Positions 1 to 5,805 of a stretch of DNA of 7,929 bases are shown one piece after another. The translations under genes and the position numbers were made by a program. Location of the stretch: NCBI GenBank assembly GCA_020026035.1, contig JAHHRC010000060.1, forward strand, positions 1 through 7,929. The letters run 5' to 3'. The notes below the pieces were generated by a model, which made no database searches, had not been told where the DNA came from, and saw nothing but the letters and a program-made list of their open reading frames with translations. Positions within the stretch are counted from its first letter, which is position 1; every line of letters begins with the position of its first letter. Origin of the DNA: Erysipelotrichaceae bacterium. Lineage in GTDB: Bacteria; Bacillota_I; Bacilli_A; Erysipelotrichales; Erysipelotrichaceae.

Positions 1-288
1 AGTGATCGATTTGATATCTATGCTTTTTCACTAAGTAATCCAAACGATGAATTGTCGTTTGAAGAAGTAGATGAAGATCTATTTACCTTGTACGATCAGT
101 ATTGGCAATACCATATTTCAAAGGCCGCTGAAACGCATCAAGAAGTAGCGGTTGTATCACGTAACTTAGAAGATATGATGCAATTGCAAGATACGGTATA
201 CAAACAGTTTCAAAATGGCAGTGAACGAAAATTGTATGTCTATAATAAGGATTTGAATCAAGGTTATTGCTTGATCTTTACGATTTAA
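1..288 (+). CDS. C-terminal part of an unrecognised protein (5' end outside window)
   Basis: The frame is open from the first base of the window to the TAA at 286-288, giving 95 residues of a longer protein. An internal TTG at 52 could be read as a start, but the frame continues upstream of it without a stop and no ribosome binding site precedes it, so this is better read as a truncated gene. The visible part is hydrophilic, rich in Asp, Glu, Gln and Tyr, with no signal peptide, membrane segment or cysteine cluster; it has one Cys near the end (YCLIFTI). It looks like the end of a soluble cytoplasmic protein. I do not recognise the family and assign no function. A hairpin terminator follows 4 nt after the stop. 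It converges with the minus-strand HIT gene, so it belongs to a different transcript from everything to its right. Confidence 0.7.
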   Translation, partial: SDRFDIYAFSLSNPNDELSFEEVDEDLFTLYDQYWQYHISKAAETHQEVAVVSRNLEDMMQLQDTVYKQFQNGSERKLYVYNKDLNQGYCLIFTI

Positions 289-292
289 TTTT

Positions 293-323
293 AAAAGGAC
301 GTATTTGGTTGGTACGTCCTTTT
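293..323. terminator. Bidirectional intrinsic terminator between converging genes
   Basis: A perfect 11-bp inverted repeat (AAAAGGACGTA at 293-303, TACGTCCTTTT at 313-323) encloses a 9-nt loop. The plus strand ends in a run of five T (320-324), serving the partial gene that stops at 288. On the minus strand the hairpin is followed by TTTTAAAATT, and it lies only 3 nt beyond the stop of the HIT gene (327), so the same hairpin can end both convergent transcripts. Confidence 0.88.
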
Positions 324-326
324 TGC

Positions 327-722
327 TTACTTCGTGAGTAGGGTGTGAATGTCTTCAAGATTTGTAATGTTAGAATCGTTGAAGGTGATTTCAATGGCAT
401 CGGATTCGTCAAAGCGAGGGATGACATGGAAGTGTAAATGGTCTACTGTTTGACCGGCTGCTTCTTTGCAGTTGGTTAGGATGTTTACACCGTTGGCATT
501 TGTTTTTGACACAATTGTTTGTGCAAGGTGTTTTGAAGCAACCATTAGATTCTTCGCGGTTTCATCATCTGCTTCTAGGATATTTGCGACATGTCTTTTT
601 GGCATGAGTATGCAATGACCTTTGGTGACTTGCGAGATGTCTAGAATGCCTAGAACGTTTTCATCTTCATAGACTTTATAGCTTGGAATCTCACCATTTA
701 TAATTGAACAAAAAATACACAT
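327..722 (-). CDS. hit: HIT (histidine triad) family protein, Hint-like
   Basis: The protein has 131 residues, a normal length for a bacterial Hint-type enzyme. These are cytosolic dimers that hydrolyse nucleoside phosphoramidates or related adenylylated compounds; the physiological substrate is usually unknown. The histidine triad is clear: HLHFH at 95-99 followed by VI, with H97 the expected nucleophile. The N-terminus MCIFCSII carries the Cys2-x-x-Cys5 pair that, probably with H44 (PKRH) and H95, forms the structural zinc site of this subfamily. Further family features are GEIP (10-13), the GHCILMPKRH strand (35-44) and GVNILTN (78-84). The ATG at 720-722 is preceded on the minus strand by AAAGGAG seven nt upstream. 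A dedicated extended -10 promoter lies just upstream, and the gene ends at a hairpin shared with the convergent gene. HIT genes lie near prsA in some Bacillota, which agrees with the neighbours here. The family call is firm; the exact substrate is open. Confidence 0.93.
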   Translation of the reverse strand: MCIFCSIINGEIPSYKVYEDENVLGILDISQVTKGHCILMPKRHVANILEADDETAKNLMVASKHLAQTIVSKTNANGVNILTNCKEAAGQTVDHLHFHVIPRFDESDAIEITFNDSNITNLEDIHTLLTK

Positions 723-746
723 AAGATATCTCCTTTACGTAGTTCC

Positions 747-755
747 ATTATACCA
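747..755 (-). promoter_or_regulatory. Extended -10 promoter of the HIT gene
   Basis: Read on the minus strand the sequence is TGGTATAAT, a perfect TATAAT -10 hexamer (747-752) with the TGn extension (753-755). The place expected for a -35 (about 770-775) falls inside the terminator hairpin of the upstream prsA-like operon and has no good -35 match, so recognition would rest on the extended -10. Transcription would start near 740, giving a leader of under 20 nt that carries the AAAGGAG ribosome binding site at 730-736. Confidence 0.65.
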
Positions 756-760
756 AAGAA

Positions 761-782
761 AAAAGAGACCGAAGTCTCTTTT
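761..782 (-). terminator. Intrinsic terminator of the prsA-like operon with C(UUCG)G loop
   Basis: On the minus strand a 9-bp stem AAAAGAGAC/GTCTCTTTT closes on a TTCG loop, with the C-G closing pair of the very stable UUCG tetraloop, followed by further T residues (six in a row counting those at the stem end). It starts 4 nt after the stop of the lipoprotein gene (787). The plus-strand loop would be CGAA, and no plus-strand gene lies just upstream, so it is assigned to the minus strand. Confidence 0.88.
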
Positions 783-786
783 GTGA

Positions 787-1668
787 TTACTTTTCTTCCT
801 TGATGTCTTGTACCAATAGGTTTGGTTGGTTTTGTTTCAAGGCATTGTATAGCGTAATGTCGTATACGTGGAAGTTGTACTTCTTGAAGTAGTATTCATT
901 GACTTCCATTGTGAACGCTGGGTTGTTTGATACGAAGGCTACGAATTCATCCTTGAAGGATGCGACATCCTTTGAATCTACTTTTACAACGTTAAACATG
1001 GAACCAGATTCATCTTGAACAACTGTGAAGCCATCGCTTTCACTCATGGAACGAAGAGCTGCAAGTGTTAATGCGTCATACTTGTATGTATCAAGTGTAA
1101 CGATTTCGGAATTGCCACGAGTTGTGGCTTCGTACTTTTCACTAGCTTCAAGTGGTGTTAGGGAACCATCGTTCAATCCTGCAAGAGCTGCGTTAGCGTC
1201 TTCTTCATTTGCGAAGGATAGAACAGTTACCATCATAGGATCATATTGTTTCACGAGTTCATCGAAGTTTTCATCCACATAGATCTTATTGAGTTCATGT
1301 GTTTTGATCATTGGCAAGATGTAATCCTGCATGTAATCTTCTTCGTTTGTATTCATTTGTTTTAGAATCGTTTCGAAGCCTTCGCCATAGATTTGTTTTA
1401 GGTTTTCTAATTCACTCTTGGCTTGGTTTTTGATTTCTTCAGTTTCTTCTACTTCTTTTGATGTAACGGTCTTAAGGGCATTTGTGACTGCAACTTGTGA
1501 GCCAATGGATGCGCTTAATACTGTGTTTACATCATTCTTTGTGATTGTTTTAGAACCGACTGTTAGAATTGGTTCTTTTGGATTTGATACGTTTGCTTTT
1601 GCATCTTCACAGCCACTCAAGCTGAATACAAGAAGGAATGATGCAAGTGCTGTTACTAATTTTTTCAT
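787..1668 (-). CDS. PrsA/SurA-like lipoprotein with degenerate parvulin domain
   Basis: The 293-residue protein starts with a lipoprotein signal: MKK, a hydrophobic stretch (residues 8-17) and lipobox LSGC with the acylated Cys at 20. It should be anchored on the outer face of the membrane. Residues about 33-140 resemble the helical SurA_N/PrsA chaperone region (PILTVGSKTITKNDV at its start, then a long charged helical part). Residues about 143-231 follow the outline of a PPIC domain (MMVTVLSF strand, SLTPLEASEKYEATT helix, SGSMFNVVKV final strand), but the catalytic-site residues and the NGG-LG loop are missing. PrsA-type proteins assist folding of secreted proteins after Sec export; here a chaperone role without isomerase activity is inferred. 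GGAG at 1677-1680, 8 nt before the ATG, directly follows the stop of the upstream prsA-like gene, so the two are cotranscribed and probably duplicates. The family call rests on architecture more than close identity. Confidence 0.75.
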   Translation of the reverse strand: MKKLVTALASFLLVFSLSGCEDAKANVSNPKEPILTVGSKTITKNDVNTVLSASIGSQVAVTNALKTVTSKEVEETEEIKNQAKSELENLKQIYGEGFETILKQMNTNEEDYMQDYILPMIKTHELNKIYVDENFDELVKQYDPMMVTVLSFANEEDANAALAGLNDGSLTPLEASEKYEATTRGNSEIVTLDTYKYDALTLAALRSMSESDGFTVVQDESGSMFNVVKVDSKDVASFKDEFVAFVSNNPAFTMEVNEYYFKKYNFHVYDITLYNALKQNQPNLLVQDIKEEK

Positions 1669-1680
1669 TGCGTTTTCTCC

Positions 1681-2754
1681 TTATTCTTCTTCCTGAGCTT
1701 CTGCTTCTTCAAGTTCTTGAAGTTCTTCATCTGCTAAATCTTCTTCGTTTTCTGCGATTTCTTCTTCGACAACTGGTGTTTCTTCAACGAGACCTAAAGC
1801 TGTTTTCAATAGCGTTTCGAGTTCTTCATTGCCATGGAAGTCCATACCAAGTTCTTCTGCTTTTTCATATAGCGCTTTATTAACGTATGTGTTCATTACA
1901 GAAATGTATGGGTGGCTCTTTTCGTTTTCATCGCCATGTTCCTTTTGGAAGGCTTCTAGGGTTTCTGGGGTTGACGCATTGTTTTTAATGCGGAACCATC
2001 CGAAGTTTGTAGAGTGTACCCATTCACTTACTTGTCCTTCTTCTAATGCAAGAGCGGCATGTAAGAAGTCTAAGTCTAAGTTATTTGTGTTGTTATCAAC
2101 AAGACCTAAGATTCCACCATTTGGAGCAGAACTTGGATCGTCTGAGAATTCCTTCGCGATTTCTGCGAAGTCTTTTCCTTCCGCGATTGCCGCATCAACG
2201 GCGTCCATTTTTTCTTGTTCCTGTGTTGTTGGATCTTGGGTTGGATCTTCAGCCTTAATAAGAAGGTAAGATACAGCACGAATGTTTAATTCATCAAAGT
2301 GTTTGTTGATGTATTGTTCAGTGATTTCTCTTTCCTTCACATTGTTTAATGCCCATTCTTCTAGGGCGTTTTTGGAAGTGTAACCCATAGCCGCAACTTG
2401 TGTCTTTAAGACATCCTTATAATTACCTGGATATTGGCTTGCGAACTGTTGTTCCACCATGGATGCTTGTTTCTTAGCATCTTCCTTTAATTCTTCTGTT
2501 GTTTCAATTGCTTGTGAAGCTACTTCTTTACGGAAGAGTGGGACGATGGATGTTTGTCCTACCTTGTAAAGTTCGTCATAGAATGCATCGGCATCGACGT
2601 TTTCGTCTGCGATTGCATACACAACTGGCTTGCCACCAACTTTTTTACCTTTTAGTACGTCTTTGTTGGATTCTTTTACGTAGTATCCAATCATGCATAC
2701 GAAGGCAATTGCGATAATTGTGACAAACTTATTTTCTTTTAGAAACTTTGTCAT
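1681..2754 (-). CDS. prsA: Membrane-anchored PrsA-like foldase (parvulin-type PPIC domain)
   Basis: The protein is 357 residues from the ATG at 2752-2754. An in-frame ATG at 2778 would add 8 residues but lies on top of the promoter and has no ribosome binding site, whereas the chosen ATG has AGGAGG 4 nt upstream (2759-2764). Residues 11-26 form one hydrophobic segment with no lipobox, so this is a membrane anchor or uncleaved signal rather than a lipoprotein signal. Residues 50-157 form a helical SurA_N-like region. Residues about 158-258 form a PPIC domain: VSYLLIK, GKDFAEIAKEFSDDPSS (193-209), PNGGILG (211-217), LEEGQVSEWV (238-246), FGWFRIK (251-257). The FSDDP acid and NGG loop are kept, but both family histidines seem replaced (Y163, F254). 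The C-terminus (324-357) is very acidic, 19 of 34 residues Asp/Glu. It is the first gene of an operon with the lipoprotein paralogue 12 nt downstream. Likely role: extracytoplasmic folding of exported proteins. Confidence 0.85.
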   Translation of the reverse strand: MTKFLKENKFVTIIAIAFVCMIGYYVKESNKDVLKGKKVGGKPVVYAIADENVDADAFYDELYKVGQTSIVPLFRKEVASQAIETTEELKEDAKKQASMVEQQFASQYPGNYKDVLKTQVAAMGYTSKNALEEWALNNVKEREITEQYINKHFDELNIRAVSYLLIKAEDPTQDPTTQEQEKMDAVDAAIAEGKDFAEIAKEFSDDPSSAPNGGILGLVDNNTNNLDLDFLHAALALEEGQVSEWVHSTNFGWFRIKNNASTPETLEAFQKEHGDENEKSHPYISVMNTYVNKALYEKAEELGMDFHGNEELETLLKTALGLVEETPVVEEEIAENEEDLADEELQELEEAEAQEEE

Positions 2755-2758
2755 ATTT

Positions 2759-2764
2759 CCTCCT
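2759..2764 (-). promoter_or_regulatory. Ribosome binding site fixing the prsA-like start at 2754
   Basis: A perfect AGGAGG on the minus strand sits 4 nt before the ATG at 2752-2754. It lies downstream of the alternative in-frame ATG at 2778, so it can only serve the inner start. Confidence 0.8.
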
Positions 2765-2779
2765 ATAAAAATCTTCATT

Positions 2780-2808
2780 ATTATACGTTAGGTATACAAA
2801 GTTTGCAA
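2780..2808 (-). promoter_or_regulatory. Sigma-A-type promoter of the prsA-like operon
   Basis: On the minus strand TTGCAA (2803-2808, 4 of 6 to TTGACA) and a perfect TATAAT (2780-2785) are separated by exactly 17 nt. Transcription would begin near 2773, downstream of the ATG at 2778, which rules that codon out as the start and leaves a leader of about 20 nt with the AGGAGG. Confidence 0.7.
2782..2796. repeat. Short inverted repeat over the prsA-like -10 region
   Basis: TATAC (2782-2786) and GTATA (2792-2796) are perfect 5-bp inverted arms around a 5-nt centre, overlapping the -10 and spacer of the leftward promoter. The position would suit a repressor, but arms this short and AT-rich can arise by chance. 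Confidence 0.25.
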
Positions 2809-2891
2809 TTTTTAACGTTTTGTACGAAAATATTGAGATGTCATTGCGACTGTTAAGAATTTGTAAATATGCCTAAGAATATCATGGATAT

Positions 2892-2908
2892 GAGGTGTAA
2901 ATCACCAC
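2892..2908. repeat. Candidate operator at the suf promoter
   Basis: GGTG (2894-2897) and CACC (2903-2906) are inverted around TAAAT, with an outer G/C match at 2892/2908 after one mismatch. The repeat covers the position expected for the suf -35 element (about 2903-2908), which has no consensus match itself. A transcription factor site here would be well placed to control iron-sulfur cluster genes. It does not resemble the PerR, Fur or IscR consensus as I know them. Confidence 0.3.
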
Positions 2909-2922
2909 TTTTAAATGTCTTG

Positions 2923-2931
2923 TGGTATACT
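2923..2931 (+). promoter_or_regulatory. Extended -10 promoter of the suf operon
   Basis: TGGTATACT combines a TGn extension (2923-2925) with a 5-of-6 -10 hexamer TATACT (2926-2931). No good -35 is found 16-18 nt upstream. Initiation near 2938 gives a leader of about 22 nt with AAAGGTGA before the sufC ATG. A weaker alternative, TTGAGA (2833-2838) with AAGAAT (2855-2860), lies further upstream. Confidence 0.55.
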
Positions 2932-2944
2932 TGCAAAAGGAGTG

Positions 2945-2952
2945 AAAGGTGA
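2945..2952 (+). promoter_or_regulatory. Ribosome binding site fixing the sufC start at 2960
   Basis: AAAGGTGA lies 7 nt before the ATG at 2960. A second purine run, AAAAGGAG at 2935-2942, is 17 nt away and too far for this ATG; no site precedes the alternative in-frame ATG at 2915. Confidence 0.65.
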
Positions 2953-2959
2953 AAGAATT

Positions 2960-3790
2960 ATGAAGAGTCTTGAAATTAAAGACCTCCATGTAAGCGTGGA
3001 GGGGAAACACATATTAAAAGGCGTGAATTTAACAATTAAGGAAAATGAAGTACACGCGTTAATGGGGCCAAACGGAAATGGAAAATCTACTCTATTTGCG
3101 ACAATTATGGGCCATCCAAAATATATCGTTACACAAGGATCCATCCTATTAGATGGACAGGATGTACTAGCTATGAGCGTCGATGAACGTTCGCGTGCTG
3201 GTTTGTTCTTAGCAATGCAATACCCACAAGAAATTCCAGGGGTTACAAACTCGGATTTCTTGCGTGCAGCTATGAATGTACGTCGTGAATCACCAATTCC
3301 ACTATTTACATTCATCAAAGAAATGGAAAAGACGATTGAAGATCTACAAATGAAAGAAGATTTAGCGCACCGTTTCTTGAATGAAGGGTTCTCGGGTGGT
3401 GAAAAGAAGCGTAATGAAATCGTGCAAATGGAATTGCTAAAGCCAGCATTCTCAATGCTTGATGAAGTTGACTCAGGTTTAGACGTAGATGCGTTGCATA
3501 TCGTTGCCAATGCCATTAACAAAATGCGTCAAGAAACAAAGATGAGTTTGCTTGTGATTTCTCACTATGAACGTTTCTATGAATTGATTGAACCAGAATT
3601 TACACACGTTTTAGTCGATGGAAAGATCGTTCTTGAAGGTGGTAAGGAATTAGCCGAAAAGATCGATGCTGAAGGGTATGATTGGATTTATAAGGAATAC
3701 AATGTACAACCTGCAAGTGTTGTGGAAGAAAATAAAACTCCAATTAGTCTTGGAAGCTGTGCGGTGAGAAAGGCTACGGAACAAAAATAA
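2960..3790 (+). CDS. sufC: SufC, ATPase of the SufBCD Fe-S scaffold complex
   Basis: SufC is a cytosolic ABC-type ATPase that binds SufB and SufD and drives the shape change needed to build Fe-S clusters. The 276-residue product has Walker A GPNGNGKST (36-44), the SufC-typical Q-loop region LAMQYPQEIPGV (84-95), the signature FSGGEKKRNE (144-153), Walker B FSMLDE (164-169), D-loop SGLD (172-175) and the H-loop His in VISHYER (H202). EGYDWI closes the usual fold. The start is the ATG at 2960: a longer frame from 2915 would place its start upstream of the predicted transcription start. Beyond about residue 250 there is an extra tail ending GSCAVRKATEQK that carries the only Cys of the protein (C267); Bacillus SufC is about 261 residues and ends earlier. 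First gene of sufCDSUB; its stop overlaps the sufD start by one base (TAATG), implying translational coupling. Confidence 0.97.
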   Translation: MKSLEIKDLHVSVEGKHILKGVNLTIKENEVHALMGPNGNGKSTLFATIMGHPKYIVTQGSILLDGQDVLAMSVDERSRAGLFLAMQYPQEIPGVTNSDFLRAAMNVRRESPIPLFTFIKEMEKTIEDLQMKEDLAHRFLNEGFSGGEKKRNEIVQMELLKPAFSMLDEVDSGLDVDALHIVANAINKMRQETKMSLLVISHYERFYELIEPEFTHVLVDGKIVLEGGKELAEKIDAEGYDWIYKEYNVQPASVVEENKTPISLGSCAVRKATEQK

Positions 3791-4596
3791 TGGCTCACGT
3801 GATTCGTAAGTCCGTTGATATTAAACTTCCTAGTGGTTACAGTGAATATTTGATCGACACACCGCGCGATCTAGATCTTACTTTGGTGGCGGATACAAAT
3901 GCGCAAGCCTATATTCGTATTGTGAATAGTGGGCATGTGCGTCTTCGTACCTTTACATCAAACGGGGAAGTCACATATTTGATTTGGAATGCCAAAGAAG
4001 ACGCATTGCAAATTGAAGAAAATCATCAAGTTGGAACAAATGGCCGTTTAAAGATTGCCTATGGAGAAATCAACCAAGCAGACACAAATCGTCATAGCTA
4101 TGTTGGTCTAAGTGCAAACGGGGCAATGGCCGATGTAAGCAGTGCTAGCTTAGTCGCAAATCAAAAAGACTTTGATTTAAGCGTTGTCTCATTAGCTCCA
4201 CATACAAGTGGAACAATGTCAAACTATGCCGTTGTCTTAGAACATGGAAAGTATGCCATGAAGGCTACTGGTTCGATTATTAAGGGTGCCTATGCATCAA
4301 AGTCACACCAAACATCTCGTGCATTGTGTTTTGATCAGAAACAAACATCGATGATTGAACCAAATCTATTGATCGATGAAATGGATGTAGAAGCATCCCA
4401 TGCTACTTCGGTTGGTAGAGTCAACGAAGAACAGTTGTACTACATGCAATCAAGAGGTCTAACAACAAGACAATGTACAGCCCTTATTTCCGCTGGGTAT
4501 TTATTACCGGTTGCCGAAGTCATTGATGATGAAAAACTAAAACAAACCTTAAAAGAAGAATTAGAAGGAAAGATTGAAGAATTATGTTCGATGTAG
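3790..4596 (+). CDS. sufD: SufD, short form lacking the N-terminal domain
   Basis: SufD pairs with SufB in the SufBC2D scaffold and is needed for iron entry into the nascent cluster. This protein has 268 residues, against about 420-440 for usual SufD. What remains is the right-handed beta-helix core (roughly 10-210, with repeated short strands such as AYIRIVNSGHVRLRTF) and the C-terminal helical part that docks SufC (VGRVNEEQLYYMQSRGL, 208-224, then ALISAGYLLPV). The motif DVEASHATS (199-207) keeps the conserved His (H204, matching E. coli SufD His360), while the position of E. coli Cys358 is Ala202, as in many Bacillota. The frame starts at the ATG fused to the sufC stop, and nothing upstream encodes a missing N-terminus, since sufC fills that space. 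It overlaps sufS by 13 nt. The C-terminal 60 residues resemble those of SufB, as expected for paralogues. The call as SufD rather than a second SufB rests on position and on the missing SufB cysteines. Confidence 0.9.
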   Translation: MAHVIRKSVDIKLPSGYSEYLIDTPRDLDLTLVADTNAQAYIRIVNSGHVRLRTFTSNGEVTYLIWNAKEDALQIEENHQVGTNGRLKIAYGEINQADTNRHSYVGLSANGAMADVSSASLVANQKDFDLSVVSLAPHTSGTMSNYAVVLEHGKYAMKATGSIIKGAYASKSHQTSRALCFDQKQTSMIEPNLLIDEMDVEASHATSVGRVNEEQLYYMQSRGLTTRQCTALISAGYLLPVAEVIDDEKLKQTLKEELEGKIEELCSM

Positions 4597-5804
4597 AAAG
4601 CATTCGTAAAGATTTCCCAATGATTCAAAACCATAAAGACGTTGTGTACTTTGACAATGGGGCAACGACCTTTAAACCAAAACAAGTCATGGATGCGATG
4701 ATGCATTTCTATGAATATGGTACAAGCAATATTCATCGTGGCGATTATCCTTTAGCAGTAAACGCAGATAAAGCCTACGATGAAGTACGTAAGATTATGG
4801 CGAAATTCATTCACTGTAATGAAAATGAAATTGTCTATACAGCTGGTGCTACGGCTGGGTTAAACCAAGTTGCCTATGGACTTATGCATAGCTTCTTACA
4901 AAAGGGTGATACCGTCTTACTAACAAAGGCAGAACATGCCGCAAATGTATTACCTTGGTTTCATTTAAAGGAAGAATATGGCATTGAAATTGCCTATATT
5001 CCTGTCGATGAACAAGGACGCATTATCCTTGAAGAAGTCGAAGGCATGTTTGATGAAACCGTAAAGGTTGTATCCATTGCCCATGTAACAAATGTGTTAG
5101 GTAGTGTTCAACCAGTCAAAGAAATTGCTCGAATTGCCCATAATCATGGCGCGTTGATGGTTGTCGATGCGGCACAATCGGTTCCGCATATGAAGGTCGA
5201 TGTACAAGACTTGGATTGTGACTTTATGTGTTTTTCTGCGCATAAAATGTGTGGTCCAAGTGGTGTCGGTGTCTTGTATGGTAAGTATGACTTACTTGAA
5301 AAAATGCCACCGATGTTAGTTGGTGGTGGTATGAATTCAAGATTCCAATCCGTTGGTACAGTGCAATTAAAGCATGCGCCAATTAAGTTTGAAGCAGGTA
5401 CACCAAACATTGAAGGGGTCATTGGTATGGGGGCAGCTGCTGAATACTTAATGGCAATTGGTATGGACAACATTCATGCCTATGAAGTGGAATTGCGTAA
5501 TTACTTCAAGAATCAAATCTTGAAGTTAGACAATATTGAATTATTAAACAAGGACAATGAAGGAGCACCGATTACCTTTAATGGGAAAGGTGTCTTTGCC
5601 CAAGATGGTGCAGCATATCTTGCAACCCGTGGGATTGCGGTACGCTCTGGGAATCATTGTGCGAAGTTGTTGCATGAAATTATTGGGACCGATGGGACGA
5701 TTCGTGCAGCGTTGAATTTTTATAACACAAAAGAAGAAGTGGATCGTTTTATTGAAGCGGCAAAAGATATTTCCGTTGAAAATGCGATTGGCATATTCTT
5801 TTAA
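4584..5804 (+). CDS. sufS: SufS, group II cysteine desulfurase
   Basis: SufS uses pyridoxal phosphate to take sulfur from L-cysteine, giving alanine and a protein persulfide passed to SufU. The 406-residue length is normal for the family. Visible landmarks are YFDNGATTFKP (22-32), NIHRG (49-53), AGATAGLNQVA (87-97), the cofactor-stacking His in AEHAANVLPW (H118), VDAAQSVPH, the PLP lysine in FSAHKMCGPSGVG (K221), and the active-site loop VRSGNHCAK with the persulfide Cys at 359. RAALNFYNT matches the substrate-binding Arg segment. The RxGxHC loop without a long insertion identifies group II (SufS) rather than NifS/IscS. The ATG at 4584 lies inside the end of sufD (13-nt overlap) with only a weak upstream purine run, so translation is probably coupled. 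One oddity: Gln340 occupies what I align as Bacillus subtilis SufS His342, the residue that swaps onto the SufU zinc. Confidence 0.97.
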   Translation: MFDVESIRKDFPMIQNHKDVVYFDNGATTFKPKQVMDAMMHFYEYGTSNIHRGDYPLAVNADKAYDEVRKIMAKFIHCNENEIVYTAGATAGLNQVAYGLMHSFLQKGDTVLLTKAEHAANVLPWFHLKEEYGIEIAYIPVDEQGRIILEEVEGMFDETVKVVSIAHVTNVLGSVQPVKEIARIAHNHGALMVVDAAQSVPHMKVDVQDLDCDFMCFSAHKMCGPSGVGVLYGKYDLLEKMPPMLVGGGMNSRFQSVGTVQLKHAPIKFEAGTPNIEGVIGMGAAAEYLMAIGMDNIHAYEVELRNYFKNQILKLDNIELLNKDNEGAPITFNGKGVFAQDGAAYLATRGIAVRSGNHCAKLLHEIIGTDGTIRAALNFYNTKEEVDRFIEAAKDISVENAIGIFF

Positions 5805-5805
5805 C

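Noticed and set aside
52..288. Small complete gene starting at TTG 52
   Set aside because: The frame is open through the window edge and no ribosome binding site precedes the TTG, so a truncated longer gene is more likely.
1638..1883. Leucine-rich plus-strand frame that resembles a membrane protein
   Set aside because: The Leu runs come from reading the complement of GAA/GAG-rich codons of the acidic tail; no ribosome binding site or promoter supports it.
1829..2269. 146-residue plus-strand frame opposite the prsA-like gene
   Set aside because: It is a shadow of the acidic, Glu-rich gene on the other strand (Ser/Phe-rich translation), with no start signals.
2779..2959. Possible riboswitch or small RNA in the divergent gap
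   Set aside because: Predicted leaders on both sides are only about 20 nt, and no terminator-like hairpin or long stem is visible.
2911..3522. 203-residue open frame on the minus strand opposite sufC
   Set aside because: It lies entirely opposite a clear sufC with intact ATPase motifs, has no ribosome binding site, and its product is Ser/Phe/Ile-rich in the manner of a shadow frame.
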